Shown: positions 45,526 to 55,364, numbered from the stretch's first letter. The stretch: 64,000 bases of DNA from RPQJ01 sp963706755 (GCA_963706755.1 CAVPNH010000007.1:1-64000), one strand, 5' to 3'. Notes: generated from the sequence alone by a model not told the origin. A program made the numbers and translations.

Positions 45526-46973
45526 TACTTGCGCCAGAACGACGGCGTGAACAGGACGACGACGCTGAAGATTTCCAGGCGGCCGAGCAGCATCGCGAGC
45601 GAGCAAACCCAGGTCTGGAAGTCAGTGAGGATCTGGTAGTTCCCTGACGGACCGACGATCCCGAGGCCCGGCCCCATGTTGTTGATGCAGGCGATAACAG
45701 CGGAGAAGGCGCTCATGAAATCGAGGCCGCTCGCCAGCAGGGAAAACGTGAGCACTACGACCGTGCCGAAATACAGGACCACGAATGCCAGCACGGCGAA
45801 GACGATTTGGTTCTGTACGACCTGCCCGCCGATCTTGACCGGCCGGACGGCCTGCGGGTGCACCAGCAACATGAGCTCGCGCCCGGCCTGGCGGAACAGC
45901 ACCAGCGTTCGAAACATCTTGATTCCGCCGCCGGTGGACCCCGTGTTGCAGCTGTAGCAGGACAGCATGAGCATTACCATCGGCGCGAAGATCGGCCAGA
46001 CCGCGTAGTCCTGGGTCACGAAGCCAGTCGTGGTGGCGACCGACACCAGGTTGAACGTAACGTAACGCAGGCACGTCCAGAAGCCCGCGTAGACACCTTC
46101 TGACCAGATGAATAGCGAGACGGCCAGCGTACTGATGCCCAGCAGGATCAGCATCGCCTTCGCCTCGCTGTCGGTCGTGTAGGGGCGAAGGCTCTTGTGC
46201 TGCCACGCAATGAAGTGCCGGGAGAAGTTCACGGCCGATATGAGCATGAATACGACCAGCACGATCTCGATCGGCAGCGAATGGTAGTGGCCGATGCTCG
46301 CGTCATGGGTTGCGAAGCCGCCCAGTGCCAGGGTCGCAAAGGCGTAAAAAGTCGCGTCGTACCAGTCCATGCCCGCGACGCGCAGCGACAGGATGCAGGC
46401 GACCGTGATCAGGACGTACACGAACCACAGCGCCTTCGCCGTCTGGGTGATGCGCGGCGTCAGCTTCTCGTTCTTGACCGGGCCGGGCGTCTCGGCCTTG
46501 TAGAGCTGCATGCCACCGACGCCGAGCATCGGCAGGATCGCAACGACCAGCACGATGATGCCCATGCCGCCGTACCAGTGCAGCGCACCTCGCCACATGT
46601 TGATGGACGGCGGAAGGTCCTCGACCCCGGTCAGTACAGTGGCGCCCGTGGTGCTCAGGCCAGACATGGACTCGAAGAAGGCGTCGGTGAAACTGAGGTC
46701 CGGCAACGCCAGCATGAGGGGCACGGCCGCGATCGCCGACATCATGACCCAGGCCAGGCTTACCAGCAGGAACCCGTCCCGCGACCGTAGTTCACGCTTG
46801 TTGCGCCTGGTGACGGCCCAGAGCATGGAACCGAGGCCGAGGCACATGACCGCGGCCACGACGAAGTCGATCACCACGCCGTCCCGGTAAATGAGCGATG
46901 TGACGACGGGCAGAAGGTAGGTGACGCTGAACAGCATCAGCATCGATCCCATGACGTGGATAACCGCGAGCAT
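45525..46973 (-). CDS. trkH: Trk potassium transporter, membrane subunit TrkH
   Basis: 482 residues with four pore repeats. FFESMSGLSTTGATVLTGVED and MLSCYSCNTGSTGGGIKMFR are pore-lining motifs, and FACYAFATLALGGFATHD-like text (FYAFATLALGGFATHDASIG) a third filter loop. It transports K+ across the inner membrane, gated by TrkA. It directly follows trkA (3 bp) and overlaps mrcB at TAATG. Confidence 0.95.
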   Translation of the reverse strand: MLAVIHVMGSMLMLFSVTYLLPVVTSLIYRDGVVIDFVVAAVMCLGLGSMLWAVTRRNKRELRSRDGFLLVSLAWVMMSAIAAVPLMLALPDLSFTDAFFESMSGLSTTGATVLTGVEDLPPSINMWRGALHWYGGMGIIVLVVAILPMLGVGGMQLYKAETPGPVKNEKLTPRITQTAKALWFVYVLITVACILSLRVAGMDWYDATFYAFATLALGGFATHDASIGHYHSLPIEIVLVVFMLISAVNFSRHFIAWQHKSLRPYTTDSEAKAMLILLGISTLAVSLFIWSEGVYAGFWTCLRYVTFNLVSVATTTGFVTQDYAVWPIFAPMVMLMLSCYSCNTGSTGGGIKMFRTLVLFRQAGRELMLLVHPQAVRPVKIGGQVVQNQIVFAVLAFVVLYFGTVVVLTFSLLASGLDFMSAFSAVIACINNMGPGLGIVGPSGNYQILTDFQTWVCSLAMLLGRLEIFSVVVLFTPSFWRK

Positions 46974-46976
46974 GGG

Positions 46977-48365
46977 TCAGGACTGGAACAGCCGCTCGAC
47001 CTGCTCGACGTGGCGCTTGTCGGCGAGGAACAGGATCACGTGGTCGCCGGTCTCCACCACGGAATCGTGGTGAGCCATGATGACCCGGTCGCCGCGCACG
47101 AGCGTGATGATCCGCGCGCCCTCGGGCAGCTTGATGTCCTCCACGGCGCGCCCCACGACCTTGCCGCCGCGGGCGCCGTGCGCCACGGTCTCCATGGCCT
47201 CCGCGGTGCCGCCGCGCAGCGAGTGCACCATGACCACGTCGCCGCGCCTCACGTAGGCGAGCAGCGAGCCGATCGTCACGGTCTGCGGCGATATGGCGAC
47301 GTCGATCGGTCCGGCCTGCATGAGCTCGGCGTACGCGGGCCGCGTGATGAGCGCCATGACGCGGTGTGCGCCGAGGCGCTTCGCCAGCAGCGCCGAGAGG
47401 ATGTTCGCTTCCTCGGAGTTGGTGAGCGCGCAGAATACGTCCGCGCTGTCGATGTTCTCCTCGACCAGCAGTTCCTCGTCCGCGGCGTCGCCGTTCAGCA
47501 CGATGGTGCTGCGCAGCTTCTCCGAGATCTCGCGGGCGCGGGCGGAGCTGCGCTCGATGATTTTCACCTCGTGGTTGTCTTCCTCGAGCTTCTGCGCGAG
47601 CCGCAGGCCGATGTTGCCCCCGCCGGCGATCACGACGCGCTTGACCGGGTCCTCGGCCTTGCGCATCTCGCTCATCACGTTGCGGATGTCCTCGGTGGCC
47701 GCGATGAAGAACACCTCGTCGTTGTGCTCGACGACCGTGTCGCCGTCGGGGTCGATACTGTGGCCGCCGCGGTAGATGGCCGCGACGCGGGCGTCCACCT
47801 GCGGGATGTGCTGCCGGATCGCGCGGATCGGCTGGCCGACGAGCAGGCCGCCCTTCACCGCGCGCAGTCCGACGATCCGCACGCGCGAATCGGCGAAGTC
47901 GACGACCTGCAGCGCGCCCGGATAGCGCACCAGGCGCTCGATGTAGGCCGTGACCGTTTCCTCCGGGCTCAGGTACATGTCCACGGCGAAGCCGGAAAGC
48001 TGCGCCGGCGGCTCGCTTTCCGTCGAGACGAAGATCTCCGGCCGGCGCGTGAATGCCTGGGAGCGGATGCGGGCGATCTTGGTCTTCGTGCCGAACAGGG
48101 TCCATGCGACCTGGCAGGCGACCATGTTGACCTCGTCGCTGTTCGTCAGCGCGACGATCATGTCGGCGTCGCCGGCGCCCGCGAGCTCGAGCGTCCTGGG
48201 GCTCGCCGCGTTGCCCTGCACCGTGCGGATGTCGATGCGGTCCTGGAGGTCGCGCAGCAGCTCGTCGTCCGTGTCCACCACGGTGACGTCGTTGGCTTCT
48301 TCACGAGCGAGGTGCTGGGCCGCGGTGCGTCCGACCTGGCCGGCCCCGAGGATTATGATTTTCAC
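46977..48365 (-). CDS. trkA: Trk system potassium uptake protein TrkA
   Basis: 462 residues, two RCK modules in tandem. IIILGAGQVGRTAAQHLARE and VVIAGGGNIGLRLAQKLEED are the two NAD(H)-binding glycine motifs, each followed by a TrkA-C domain. It binds nucleotides and gates TrkH from the cytosol. First gene of the trkA-trkH-mrcB-lpoP run. Confidence 0.96.
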   Translation of the reverse strand: MKIIILGAGQVGRTAAQHLAREEANDVTVVDTDDELLRDLQDRIDIRTVQGNAASPRTLELAGAGDADMIVALTNSDEVNMVACQVAWTLFGTKTKIARIRSQAFTRRPEIFVSTESEPPAQLSGFAVDMYLSPEETVTAYIERLVRYPGALQVVDFADSRVRIVGLRAVKGGLLVGQPIRAIRQHIPQVDARVAAIYRGGHSIDPDGDTVVEHNDEVFFIAATEDIRNVMSEMRKAEDPVKRVVIAGGGNIGLRLAQKLEEDNHEVKIIERSSARAREISEKLRSTIVLNGDAADEELLVEENIDSADVFCALTNSEEANILSALLAKRLGAHRVMALITRPAYAELMQAGPIDVAISPQTVTIGSLLAYVRRGDVVMVHSLRGGTAEAMETVAHGARGGKVVGRAVEDIKLPEGARIITLVRGDRVIMAHHDSVVETGDHVILFLADKRHVEQVERLFQS

Positions 48366-48380
48366 CGCGGCATTGTAGCG

Positions 48381-50555
48381 CTAGACGACTTCGAGGTTGG
48401 CGTAGCCCATCATGAGCCACTTCGTGCCCTGCCGCTCGAAGTTGACCTGGACCCGGGCGTTCGAGCCCTGGCCCTCGACCCCGAGGACCACGCCGTCGCC
48501 AAACTTCTGGTGCCGCACGCGCTGGCCGAGCCTGAGACTCCCGGGCGAGTCGTCGGTGTAACGCTGCGTGCGGGTGGCCTGCGCCTGGGGGCGGGCCGGC
48601 GCGTAGGCGGGCCGCGAGACCTGCACCCGGGGCCGGACCTCCTCGAGGAGTTCCGCCGGGACCTCGGCGATGAAGCGCGAGGGGGCGCCGTAGCTGTCCA
48701 CTCCGTGCATGCGACGCTGCTCGGCGTAGGTGAGGTAGAGCTGGCGCATCGCGCGGGTCGTGCCCACGTAGCAGAGGCGGCGCTCCTCCTCCAGCCCCTG
48801 CGCGTCCGCGATGGAGCGCTGGTGGGGAAAGAGCCCGTCCTCCAGCCCGCACAGGAACACCACCGGGAACTCTAGGCCCTTCGCCGAGTGCAGCGTCATC
48901 ATCTGCACGCAGTCTTCCCACTCCTCGGCCTGCCCCTCGCCGGACTCGAGCACCGCGTGCGACAGGAAGGCCATGAGCGGCGGCATGTCGCCATCCTCCG
49001 GCTCGAAGCCGCGCGCGGCGCTCACCAGTTCCTCGAGGTTCTCGAGCCGCGCCTCGCCCTTGTCGGCCTTGTCCTTCTGGTAGTGACCCGCGAGGCCGCT
49101 CGCCTGGATCACGTGGTCCACCTGCTCGTGCAGCGGCAGGTCGCGCGTGTCGGCATCGAGCTTCTCGACGAGTACCAGGAACGCCTGCAGGGCGGCTGCC
49201 CCGCGCGCCCCGAGATCCTCCGCGCAGGCGGCGCAGGAAGACCAGAGCGACGTCGAGTGCGTCTTCGCGTGCGCTCGCAGCACCTCGAGCGTGCGGGCGC
49301 CGATGCCGCGGGTCGGCAGGTTGACGACGCGCTCGAAGGACGCGTCGTCGTCGCGGTTCGAGATGAGCCGCAGGTAGGCGAGCGCGTCCTTGATCTCCTG
49401 GCGCTCGAAGAACCTGAGGCCGCCGTACACGCGATAGGGGATGCGCGCCGCGAGCAGGTATTCCTCGAACACCCGCGACTGCGCGTTCGAGCGGTAGAGG
49501 ATGGCCGTGTCGCGGCGGTTGCCGCCGCGCGAGGCCCAGTCGCGGATGCGGTTCACGACGAATTCCGCCTCGTCGCGCTCGTTGTAGCCGCGGTAGAGGC
49601 GGATCGGCTCGCCGCGTGCGCCGCTGGTCCAGAGCTTCTTGCCGATCCGGCCGCTGTTGTTGGCGATGATCGCGTTCGCCGCTGCCAGGATGTTGCCGGT
49701 GGAGCGGTAGTTCTGCTCCAGCTTGAAGACCTGCACGCCGGGGAAGTCGCGGCGGAACTGCTGCAGGTTCTCCACTCGCGCGCCGCGCCAGCGGTAAATG
49801 GATTGATCGTCGTCGCCCACCACGAACGGGATGCTGGTCGCGCCGGCCAGCATCTTCATCCACGCGTACTGGATGGTGTTCGTGTCCTGGAACTCATCCA
49901 CCAGCACGTGACTGAACCGGCTCCTGTAGTGCTCCACGAGGGACGGCACATCACGCCACAGCTCGTAGCTGCGGAGCAGCAGCTCCGCGAAGTCCACGAC
50001 GCCGTTGCGCCGGGATGCCTCCTCGTAGGCCTCGTAGAGGCGGATCATCTGGCGTCGCGTCGGGTCGCCGTCGTCCTTGAGGTGCTTCGGGCGCAGGCCC
50101 TCGTCCTTCTGCGCGTTGATGAACCACGTCACTTCGCGCGGCACCCAGCGCGTCTCGTCGAGGCCCGCGGCCCGGATCATGCGCTTCACGAGCCGCTGCT
50201 GGTCCTCGGAATCGAGGATGGAGAAGCCCTGCGGCAGCCCCGCGTCGCGCCAGTGCATGCGCAGCAGCCGGTGCGCAATGCCGTGGAAGGTGCCGATCCA
50301 CAGCGGTGCCGACGGCATGCCGAGCTGTGCTTCGATGCGGGCGCGCATCTCGCCAGCCGCCTTGTTGGTGAAGGTGACCGCGAGGATCCCGTGCGGCGAG
50401 ACGTTCTCCACCTGCACCAGCCACGCCACGCGGTGCGTGAGCACGCGGGTCTTGCCGCTGCCCGCACCGGCGAGCACGAGCGTCGGCGCAAGCGGCGCGG
50501 CGACCGCCTGCCGCTGCGCGTCGTTCAGCGGGTCGAGGAGACTGGAGACGTCCAT
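48381..50555 (-). CDS. uvrD: DNA helicase II, UvrD
   Basis: 724 residues, superfamily 1A helicase. Motif I LVLAGAGSGKTRVLTHRV, motif II VDEFQDTNTIQYAWM, motif III GDDDQSIYRWRGA, motif IV LEQNYRST, motif V MTLHSAKGLEFPVVFL and motif VI YVGTTRAMRQL. A C-terminal SH3/Tudor-like end (LGQRVRHQKFGDGVVLGVEG) contacts RNA polymerase in UvrD. It works in nucleotide excision and mismatch repair. Confidence 0.96.
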   Translation of the reverse strand: MDVSSLLDPLNDAQRQAVAAPLAPTLVLAGAGSGKTRVLTHRVAWLVQVENVSPHGILAVTFTNKAAGEMRARIEAQLGMPSAPLWIGTFHGIAHRLLRMHWRDAGLPQGFSILDSEDQQRLVKRMIRAAGLDETRWVPREVTWFINAQKDEGLRPKHLKDDGDPTRRQMIRLYEAYEEASRRNGVVDFAELLLRSYELWRDVPSLVEHYRSRFSHVLVDEFQDTNTIQYAWMKMLAGATSIPFVVGDDDQSIYRWRGARVENLQQFRRDFPGVQVFKLEQNYRSTGNILAAANAIIANNSGRIGKKLWTSGARGEPIRLYRGYNERDEAEFVVNRIRDWASRGGNRRDTAILYRSNAQSRVFEEYLLAARIPYRVYGGLRFFERQEIKDALAYLRLISNRDDDASFERVVNLPTRGIGARTLEVLRAHAKTHSTSLWSSCAACAEDLGARGAAALQAFLVLVEKLDADTRDLPLHEQVDHVIQASGLAGHYQKDKADKGEARLENLEELVSAARGFEPEDGDMPPLMAFLSHAVLESGEGQAEEWEDCVQMMTLHSAKGLEFPVVFLCGLEDGLFPHQRSIADAQGLEEERRLCYVGTTRAMRQLYLTYAEQRRMHGVDSYGAPSRFIAEVPAELLEEVRPRVQVSRPAYAPARPQAQATRTQRYTDDSPGSLRLGQRVRHQKFGDGVVLGVEGQGSNARVQVNFERQGTKWLMMGYANLEVV

Positions 50556-50575
50556 GGGAGGGCGCGGATTCTAGC

Positions 50576-50678
50576 GGAAAACAGGGGACATTCTCCTTTT
50601 TCGTAAAAAGGGGACTGTCCCCTGAGGGGACTGTCCCCTTCGTGCTTTTGCGAAAAAGGAGAATGTCCCCTGTTTTCC
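50576..50678. repeat. 103-bp composite REP-like element with 28-bp perfect terminal arms
   Basis: Arms 50576-50603 and 50651-50678 are perfect 28-bp inverted repeats, built around GGGGACATTCTCC. Between them sit two direct copies of the palindromic 13-mer GGGGACTGTCCCC separated by TGA. The element lies between the uvrD start and the VanZ stop; its right edge is the first base of the VanZ stop codon (50678-50680). Confidence 0.93.
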
Positions 50679-51823
50679 TATTTCCGTGCCATCCAGCGCG
50701 CGACGAGGATGCCGGCGATGGCCGCGAGCACGACGTCCACCCAGCCGAAGGCAGGCGCCGCCGCGCCGAGCTGCAGCATGCTCAGGATGAGGACGAACAG
50801 GATCGTGATGCCGGCGGCCACGTGGGGCACGAGCCCGGCGACCGCGAGCAGCCAGCCAAGCGCGACATAGCTGAAACCCTTGGCCGCGAGATGGCCCGGG
50901 GGCGGGGGGTTGCGGCTGATGAATTCCGTGAATGCGGGCAGGTCCACGGCGACCGGGCCTGCGAGGCCGAGGGCCGGGCGCACGGCCGACCAGGCAAGCC
51001 AGGTGCCGAGCGCAGCCGCGACCAGCATCGCGCGCGTGCCGTCCGCGAGGCGACTCAGCATCACCAGCACCGGCAGCAACAGGGCGATGGCCGCGAGCTC
51101 CGCGGTCTCGAGCGTGTTGCCCGCAGTGACGGTGCGGCCGACGAGCACCACCGCGATCACGATCAGAAACGTGTCCACTGCGCGCTGGCGGCGCGCCAGG
51201 CTGAAGACCGCCTGTGCGACCACGAGCCAGCCGACGAAGAAAGTCGCCAGGTCCGCGGGCGCGATGCTCGGCGAGAAGAGCGGACGCACTGCGCCCTTCA
51301 GCTGGCGCAGTCCGACGTCGGGGACGAGAGGCCAGAGCCTGGCGAGGAACCAGAGCGCGAGGATGGCGATGACCACGGCGCGCGCGCGCCCCTGGACCGA
51401 CGACTGTGGCGCCATGCGCGCGCCGAGCAGGTGCCAGGTGGAGCCCAGCATCGCGCCGGCCAGGGCGCCGCAGGTGTTGAGCGAAAGGTCCTTGAGGCTC
51501 ACGACGCGCATCGGCACGGACGCCTGCAGCAGTTCCATGTAGAGCGACAGCAGCCCTCCGGCCAGCGCCGCGGCGAGGAAACCCGCAGTGCGCCCGAACC
51601 GTGGCTCGACCAGGAGCGCGAAACAGAACCCGAACGGCAGGTACAGGAGCACGTTGTTCAGCATCTCGCCGCGGCCGGCACGCGCCCAGGTGAGCTGGTC
51701 GAGGGCCTCGACCAGCGATGGGCCGTCCGGCGCAAAGCGGAACGGGTAGAGCGAGACGTAGACGATCAGCGCAACGACGACCGCGAGCAGCAACGGGGCG
51801 GCGAAGTGCGAGCGGCTGGCCAT
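50678..51823 (-). CDS. VanZ-like family membrane protein
   Basis: 381 residues, about ten hydrophobic segments. The N-terminal third is a VanZ-like domain (DQLTWARAGRGEMLNNVLLYLPFGFCFAL, written here with MLNNVLLYLPFGF as the core motif, and VVSLKDLSLNTCGALAG). The rest is an unassigned polytopic region. VanZ proteins confer low-level teicoplanin resistance in some species, but most chromosomal relatives have no known role. It lies downstream of the ctaB gene. Confidence 0.85.
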   Translation of the reverse strand: MASRSHFAAPLLLAVVVALIVYVSLYPFRFAPDGPSLVEALDQLTWARAGRGEMLNNVLLYLPFGFCFALLVEPRFGRTAGFLAAALAGGLLSLYMELLQASVPMRVVSLKDLSLNTCGALAGAMLGSTWHLLGARMAPQSSVQGRARAVVIAILALWFLARLWPLVPDVGLRQLKGAVRPLFSPSIAPADLATFFVGWLVVAQAVFSLARRQRAVDTFLIVIAVVLVGRTVTAGNTLETAELAAIALLLPVLVMLSRLADGTRAMLVAAALGTWLAWSAVRPALGLAGPVAVDLPAFTEFISRNPPPPGHLAAKGFSYVALGWLLAVAGLVPHVAAGITILFVLILSMLQLGAAAPAFGWVDVVLAAIAGILVARWMARK

Positions 51824-51832
51824 CGGCGGGCG

Positions 51833-52742
51833 TCAGAGCGTGGCAGGCAGGTAGTGATCGAGGAGCAGCGCCCCGAACAGCAGCATCAGGTACTTGATCG
51901 AGTAGCGGAACACCGTCATCGGCAGGTGCGCCGGCGCGTCGTGGCGCCTGAGCGCGATGGCGTAGTGCAGGAAGAGCGCGCCCAGGATCACGGCGGCCGC
52001 GAGATAGACGAGGCCCGTCATTCCCGTGAGCCAGGGCAGCAGCGTCACGATGCAGAGCAGGATCGTGTAGAGCAGGATGTGCAGCCGCGTGAACTCGACG
52101 CCGTAGGCCACCGGCAGCATGGGGATGCCCGCCTTCGCGTATTCCTCCCGCCTCGCGATCGCGAGTGCCCAGAAGTGCGGCGGGGTCCAGGCGAAGATGA
52201 TCAGGAACAGCAGCAGCGCGTGCGGGTCGACGCTCCCCGTGACCGCCGTCCAGCCGAGCACCGGCGGGGCCGCGCCGGCCGCGCCGCCGATGACGATGTT
52301 CTGCGGCGTGATGTGCTTCAACCACACGGTGTAGAGCACTGCGTAGCCGATGAGCGAGGCGAAGGTGAGCACGGCGGTCAGCGGGTTCACGAGCACCCAC
52401 AGCATCGCCATCGCCGCCGCGCAGAGCACCGCCGCGTAGGCGAGCGCCTGGGAGGTCGTCAGGTGACCCGTCGGAATCGGGCGCAGCATGGTGCGCGCCA
52501 TCTTGCGGTCGAAGCTGCGATCGACGACGTGGTTGACGGCCGCGGCACTCGACGCCGCGAGCCCGATGCCGAGCGTGCCGAAGACGAGCGCGCTCGCGGG
52601 CGGCAGTCCCGGGCACGGCAAGGAACATGCCCACGATCGCGGTGAACACGATCAGCGCCACGACCTTGGGCTTGCCCAGTTCGTAATAGTCGCGCCACGT
52701 GGCGCTCGCCACGGCGTCGTCCGGGGAGCCTGCGTGGTTCAT
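51833..52742 (-). CDS. ctaB: protoheme IX farnesyltransferase (heme O synthase), frameshifted near 52611
   Basis: The N-terminus MNHAGSPDDAVASATWRDYY leads to ELGKPKVVALIVFTAIVGMF. The remaining 262 codons read LPPASALVFGTLGIGLAASS, then NHVVDRSFDRKMARTMLRP, the prenyltransferase Asp motif. The two parts lie in adjacent frames. One extra G in the CCCGGG at 52608-52613 would explain it (VPG-LPP in the family). It adds a farnesyl group to heme B to make heme O for the oxidase. The start overlaps the ctaA stop by 4 bp. Probably intact in the organism. Confidence 0.88.
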
Positions 52743-53752
52743 CCGTGCTGTCGATCGGGCGCCGGCGGAGGCCACAGGAACCGGACGAGTGCGACCACGC
52801 TGAGCAACAGCAGCGCCGCGACCGCGTTGTGCGCGGTGGCGAGCGGCAGCGGGAAGGTTTGGAGCACCATCACCGGTCCGACGATCCACTGCGTCAGGAG
52901 CACCGCGGCGAGCATGACGCCGCCCACGCGCACGGCTCGCGACGGCCCGGTCCGGCTCGCCTTCCAGGCGAGGAACCCGAGCACGAGCGCGGTGACGACG
53001 GCACCGAGCCGGTGGGCGAAGTGGATCGCGACCCGTGCCGGGTGGTCGAGCACGCCGCCTTCGTAGTCGATGCCGAGTCCGCGCCAGAGCACGAACGCGT
53101 CCTTGAAGTCCATGTCCGGCCAGTACGAGGCCTGGCAGGTTGGGAAATCGGGACAGGCGATCGCGGAATAGTTCGAGCTGGTCCAGCCGCCGAGCACGAT
53201 CTGCAGTGCCAGCACCGCGAGGCCGACCACTGCGAGCGAGCGCAGCTTCCGCTGTGAATCGGACCCGGGCACGGGCTCGGCGCCGAGGCCGAGCCACCAC
53301 AGCAGCGACATCGTCGTGAGCCCGCCCACGAGGTGCGCGGTGACGATCAGGGGTTTCAGCAGCAGCGTGACGGTCCACATGCCGAGCAGGCCCTGGAACA
53401 CGACGAGCAGCACCAGGAGCGCGGGCAGGCGCATGGGTTGCGCCGGGTCGCGGCGGTTACGGAACGCGAGCACGGCGATCGCGATGATGAGGAGCCCGAG
53501 GGTCGAGGCGAAGTAGCGGTGCACCATCTCCTTGATCGCCTTGTCGGCCTCGAGTGGCCGGTCCGGGAAGGCTGCGTTGGCCTCGGCGGCGTGCTCCACC
53601 GCCTGGCCCACCGTCAGGTGGCCGTAGCAGCCGGGCCAGTCCGGACAGCCGAGCCCGGCATTGCCGAGACGCGTCCACGCGCCGAGCACGACGACACAGA
53701 AGGCGAGCAGCGCACCGGCGAGGCAGAGGCGGCGGAACCACGTTTGTCGCAT
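52739..53752 (-). CDS. ctaA: heme A synthase (COX15/CtaA)
   Basis: 337 residues, eight helices. LGAWTRLGNAGLGCPDWPGCYG, VHRYFASTLGLLIIAIAV, VTLLLKPLIVTAHLVGGLTT and VAIHFAHRLGAVVTAL carry the heme-ligand histidines and the paired-Cys loop of type-2 heme A synthases. It oxidises heme O to heme A. Between the SCO-like gene (4 bp) and ctaB (overlapping). Confidence 0.94.
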   Translation of the reverse strand: MRQTWFRRLCLAGALLAFCVVVLGAWTRLGNAGLGCPDWPGCYGHLTVGQAVEHAAEANAAFPDRPLEADKAIKEMVHRYFASTLGLLIIAIAVLAFRNRRDPAQPMRLPALLVLLVVFQGLLGMWTVTLLLKPLIVTAHLVGGLTTMSLLWWLGLGAEPVPGSDSQRKLRSLAVVGLAVLALQIVLGGWTSSNYSAIACPDFPTCQASYWPDMDFKDAFVLWRGLGIDYEGGVLDHPARVAIHFAHRLGAVVTALVLGFLAWKASRTGPSRAVRVGGVMLAAVLLTQWIVGPVMVLQTFPLPLATAHNAVAALLLLSVVALVRFLWPPPAPDRQHG

Positions 53753-53756
53753 GACG

Positions 53757-54374
53757 TCACCCGATGTGTGAAAGGCGGAGCAGCTTCTTGAGATCGGTGA
53801 GCAGCGCCTTGTCGGGCGCCGTCGCGGGATAGCTCATGAGAAGGTTGCCGAGCGGATCCACGAGATAGATGCGTCCGGCACTTTCGACCGGGCCGTCGCC
53901 GTAAACCGGAAACTGCCGGAGCAGGTTCGTGCCGTCCTTCCCCCCGAGCAATGCCACGACGAGGTCGGGGTGCTCGCGCTCGAGCAGGTCGTTGTCGCAG
54001 CAGTTGCCGGTGACGAGAAAGACGCGTCGCACGCGGTCCGCATCCTTGTTGAGCGCGGTCCGCGACTGTCGCGTGAGATACAGCGCCTTGCGACACCCTG
54101 CATCACAGGCGCCGTCCCCGACGTAGATCGTGGTCCACTTGCCGCGCAGGAGATCGCGGACCGGCGGCGAGCCTCCTGCGATCGGGAGGTCGACCTGCGG
54201 CAGCGGGCGCGCGGGGTCGATGAGTTCACCCTGGTTCGTTCCCCCGTCCGGGCGCCAGCCGGTCGGCCCGTAATAGAGCCAGAACGCGAGCGCGAGCGGA
54301 ACGAAGAACAGGGACGCGAGCAGCAGCGCCTGAAGGCGGCCGCGACGAACCGCCATGGGGTCCGGGTTGTTCAT
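53757..54374 (-). CDS. SCO1-like thioredoxin-fold protein of the oxidase cluster
   Basis: 205 residues. One transmembrane helix (LQALLLASLFFVPLALAFWLYY, about 15-36) and a periplasmic thioredoxin-like domain. YVGDGACDAGCRKALYLTRQ has the Cys-x3-Cys arrangement of SCO copper chaperones. A downstream NCCDND adds two cysteines, while the conserved SCO His is not obvious. It overlaps the SURF1 gene by 4 bp and precedes ctaA, so a role in copper or heme delivery to the oxidase is inferred. Confidence 0.75.
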   Translation of the reverse strand: MNNPDPMAVRRGRLQALLLASLFFVPLALAFWLYYGPTGWRPDGGTNQGELIDPARPLPQVDLPIAGGSPPVRDLLRGKWTTIYVGDGACDAGCRKALYLTRQSRTALNKDADRVRRVFLVTGNCCDNDLLEREHPDLVVALLGGKDGTNLLRQFPVYGDGPVESAGRIYLVDPLGNLLMSYPATAPDKALLTDLKKLLRLSHIG

Positions 54375-55123
54375 TTGTTGTCGTCAGCCTTCGGTGTCCG
54401 TGGCTGGATGCTCGTCGCGACGAAGGCGACGACCAGTGCCAGCGAGAGCGCGAACCATTGTATCGCGTAGCCCAGGTGTCGCTCCGGCGGGAAGCCGACC
54501 GACGGGCGCCAGGCGCGCTCGAATCCGTCGGGAGCGGAAGCGTCGAGGAGCAGGATGCGGCCTTCCACCGGCTCGCCGAGCGCGGCCTCGACGTCGGCGG
54601 TGACCGGGAAATTGAGCACCAGCGGCCAGCCAGAGGCGCCGCGCGCACGGGCCTGGCCGATGCGCAGCCCGGGCACCGGCAGGCCGTCGAGGCGGCCCGT
54701 GACGGTGCGCGGACTCGCATCGACCGTCACGACAGGAAGCCGGCTGCGGTCGAGCCCGAGCGGCACCCAGCCGCGGTCCACGAGCACGAGCATGCCGCCG
54801 TCCGCGCGGCGGAAAGGCGTCAGTACGCGATAGCCCGCCTGTCCCGTGGCCGAGGGCATGTTGTCGAGGAGCAGCTGGCGTCCCGGCTCGTAGCGGCCGC
54901 TCGCCGTCACGCGCTGGTAGCGCGGCAGCTCGTCCATCGGGGTCACTGACAGCGGCACCGTGTTTCCGTCGCCGCGGTCGAACGCCTCGATCAGCGCACG
55001 CTTTTCCCGGGACCGCTCCACCTGCCAGAGGCCGAGCGCGACGAAACCCGCGACCAGCACCGCGACGAGCGCGAGCGCCCAGGGACGCGGGGAGAACGAG
55101 CGGTTGCCGACCTGGAGCCTCAT
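54371..55123 (-). CDS. SURF1-family oxidase assembly protein
   Basis: 250 residues with a transmembrane helix at each end. VLVAGFVALGLWQVERSREK is the SURF1 N-terminal signature. VDRGWVPLGLDRSRLPVV lies mid-protein, and RHLGYAIQWFALSLALVVAF is the diagnostic C-terminal helix. SURF1 helps put heme A into subunit I. It heads the SURF1-SCO-ctaA-ctaB run. Confidence 0.93.
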   Translation of the reverse strand: MRLQVGNRSFSPRPWALALVAVLVAGFVALGLWQVERSREKRALIEAFDRGDGNTVPLSVTPMDELPRYQRVTASGRYEPGRQLLLDNMPSATGQAGYRVLTPFRRADGGMLVLVDRGWVPLGLDRSRLPVVTVDASPRTVTGRLDGLPVPGLRIGQARARGASGWPLVLNFPVTADVEAALGEPVEGRILLLDASAPDGFERAWRPSVGFPPERHLGYAIQWFALSLALVVAFVATSIQPRTPKADDNK

Positions 55124-55157
55124 CTATAATCACCGCCTCTCACCGCTGCGCCCACCC

Positions 55158-55364
55158 ATGATCAAGCCCCTCATCCTCCTCGTCCTTGCCGCCATCGTCG
55201 CGAGCCTCGGATCCGGGCTGTTCCACCTCGTGCAGGACGAGGGACGGTCGAAGCGCATGGTGAACGCGCTGTCGGTGCGCATTGCGCTCTCGGTGCTGCT
55301 GTTCGTGCTGCTGTTCGTTGCCTGGCGAAGCGGGCTGATCGCACCGCACGGCGTTTCCCGCTAG
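55158..55364 (+). CDS. twin-transmembrane protein, DUF2909
   Basis: 68 residues with two helices (LILLVLAAIVASLGSGLFHLV and IALSVLLFVLLFVAWRSGLI) joined by DEGRSKRMVNALSVR, the DUF2909 motif. Found at this place, between ctaE and SURF1, in other gammaproteobacteria; function unknown, probably linked to the oxidase. It is read opposite to the cox genes. Confidence 0.88.
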   Translation: MIKPLILLVLAAIVASLGSGLFHLVQDEGRSKRMVNALSVRIALSVLLFVLLFVAWRSGLIAPHGVSR

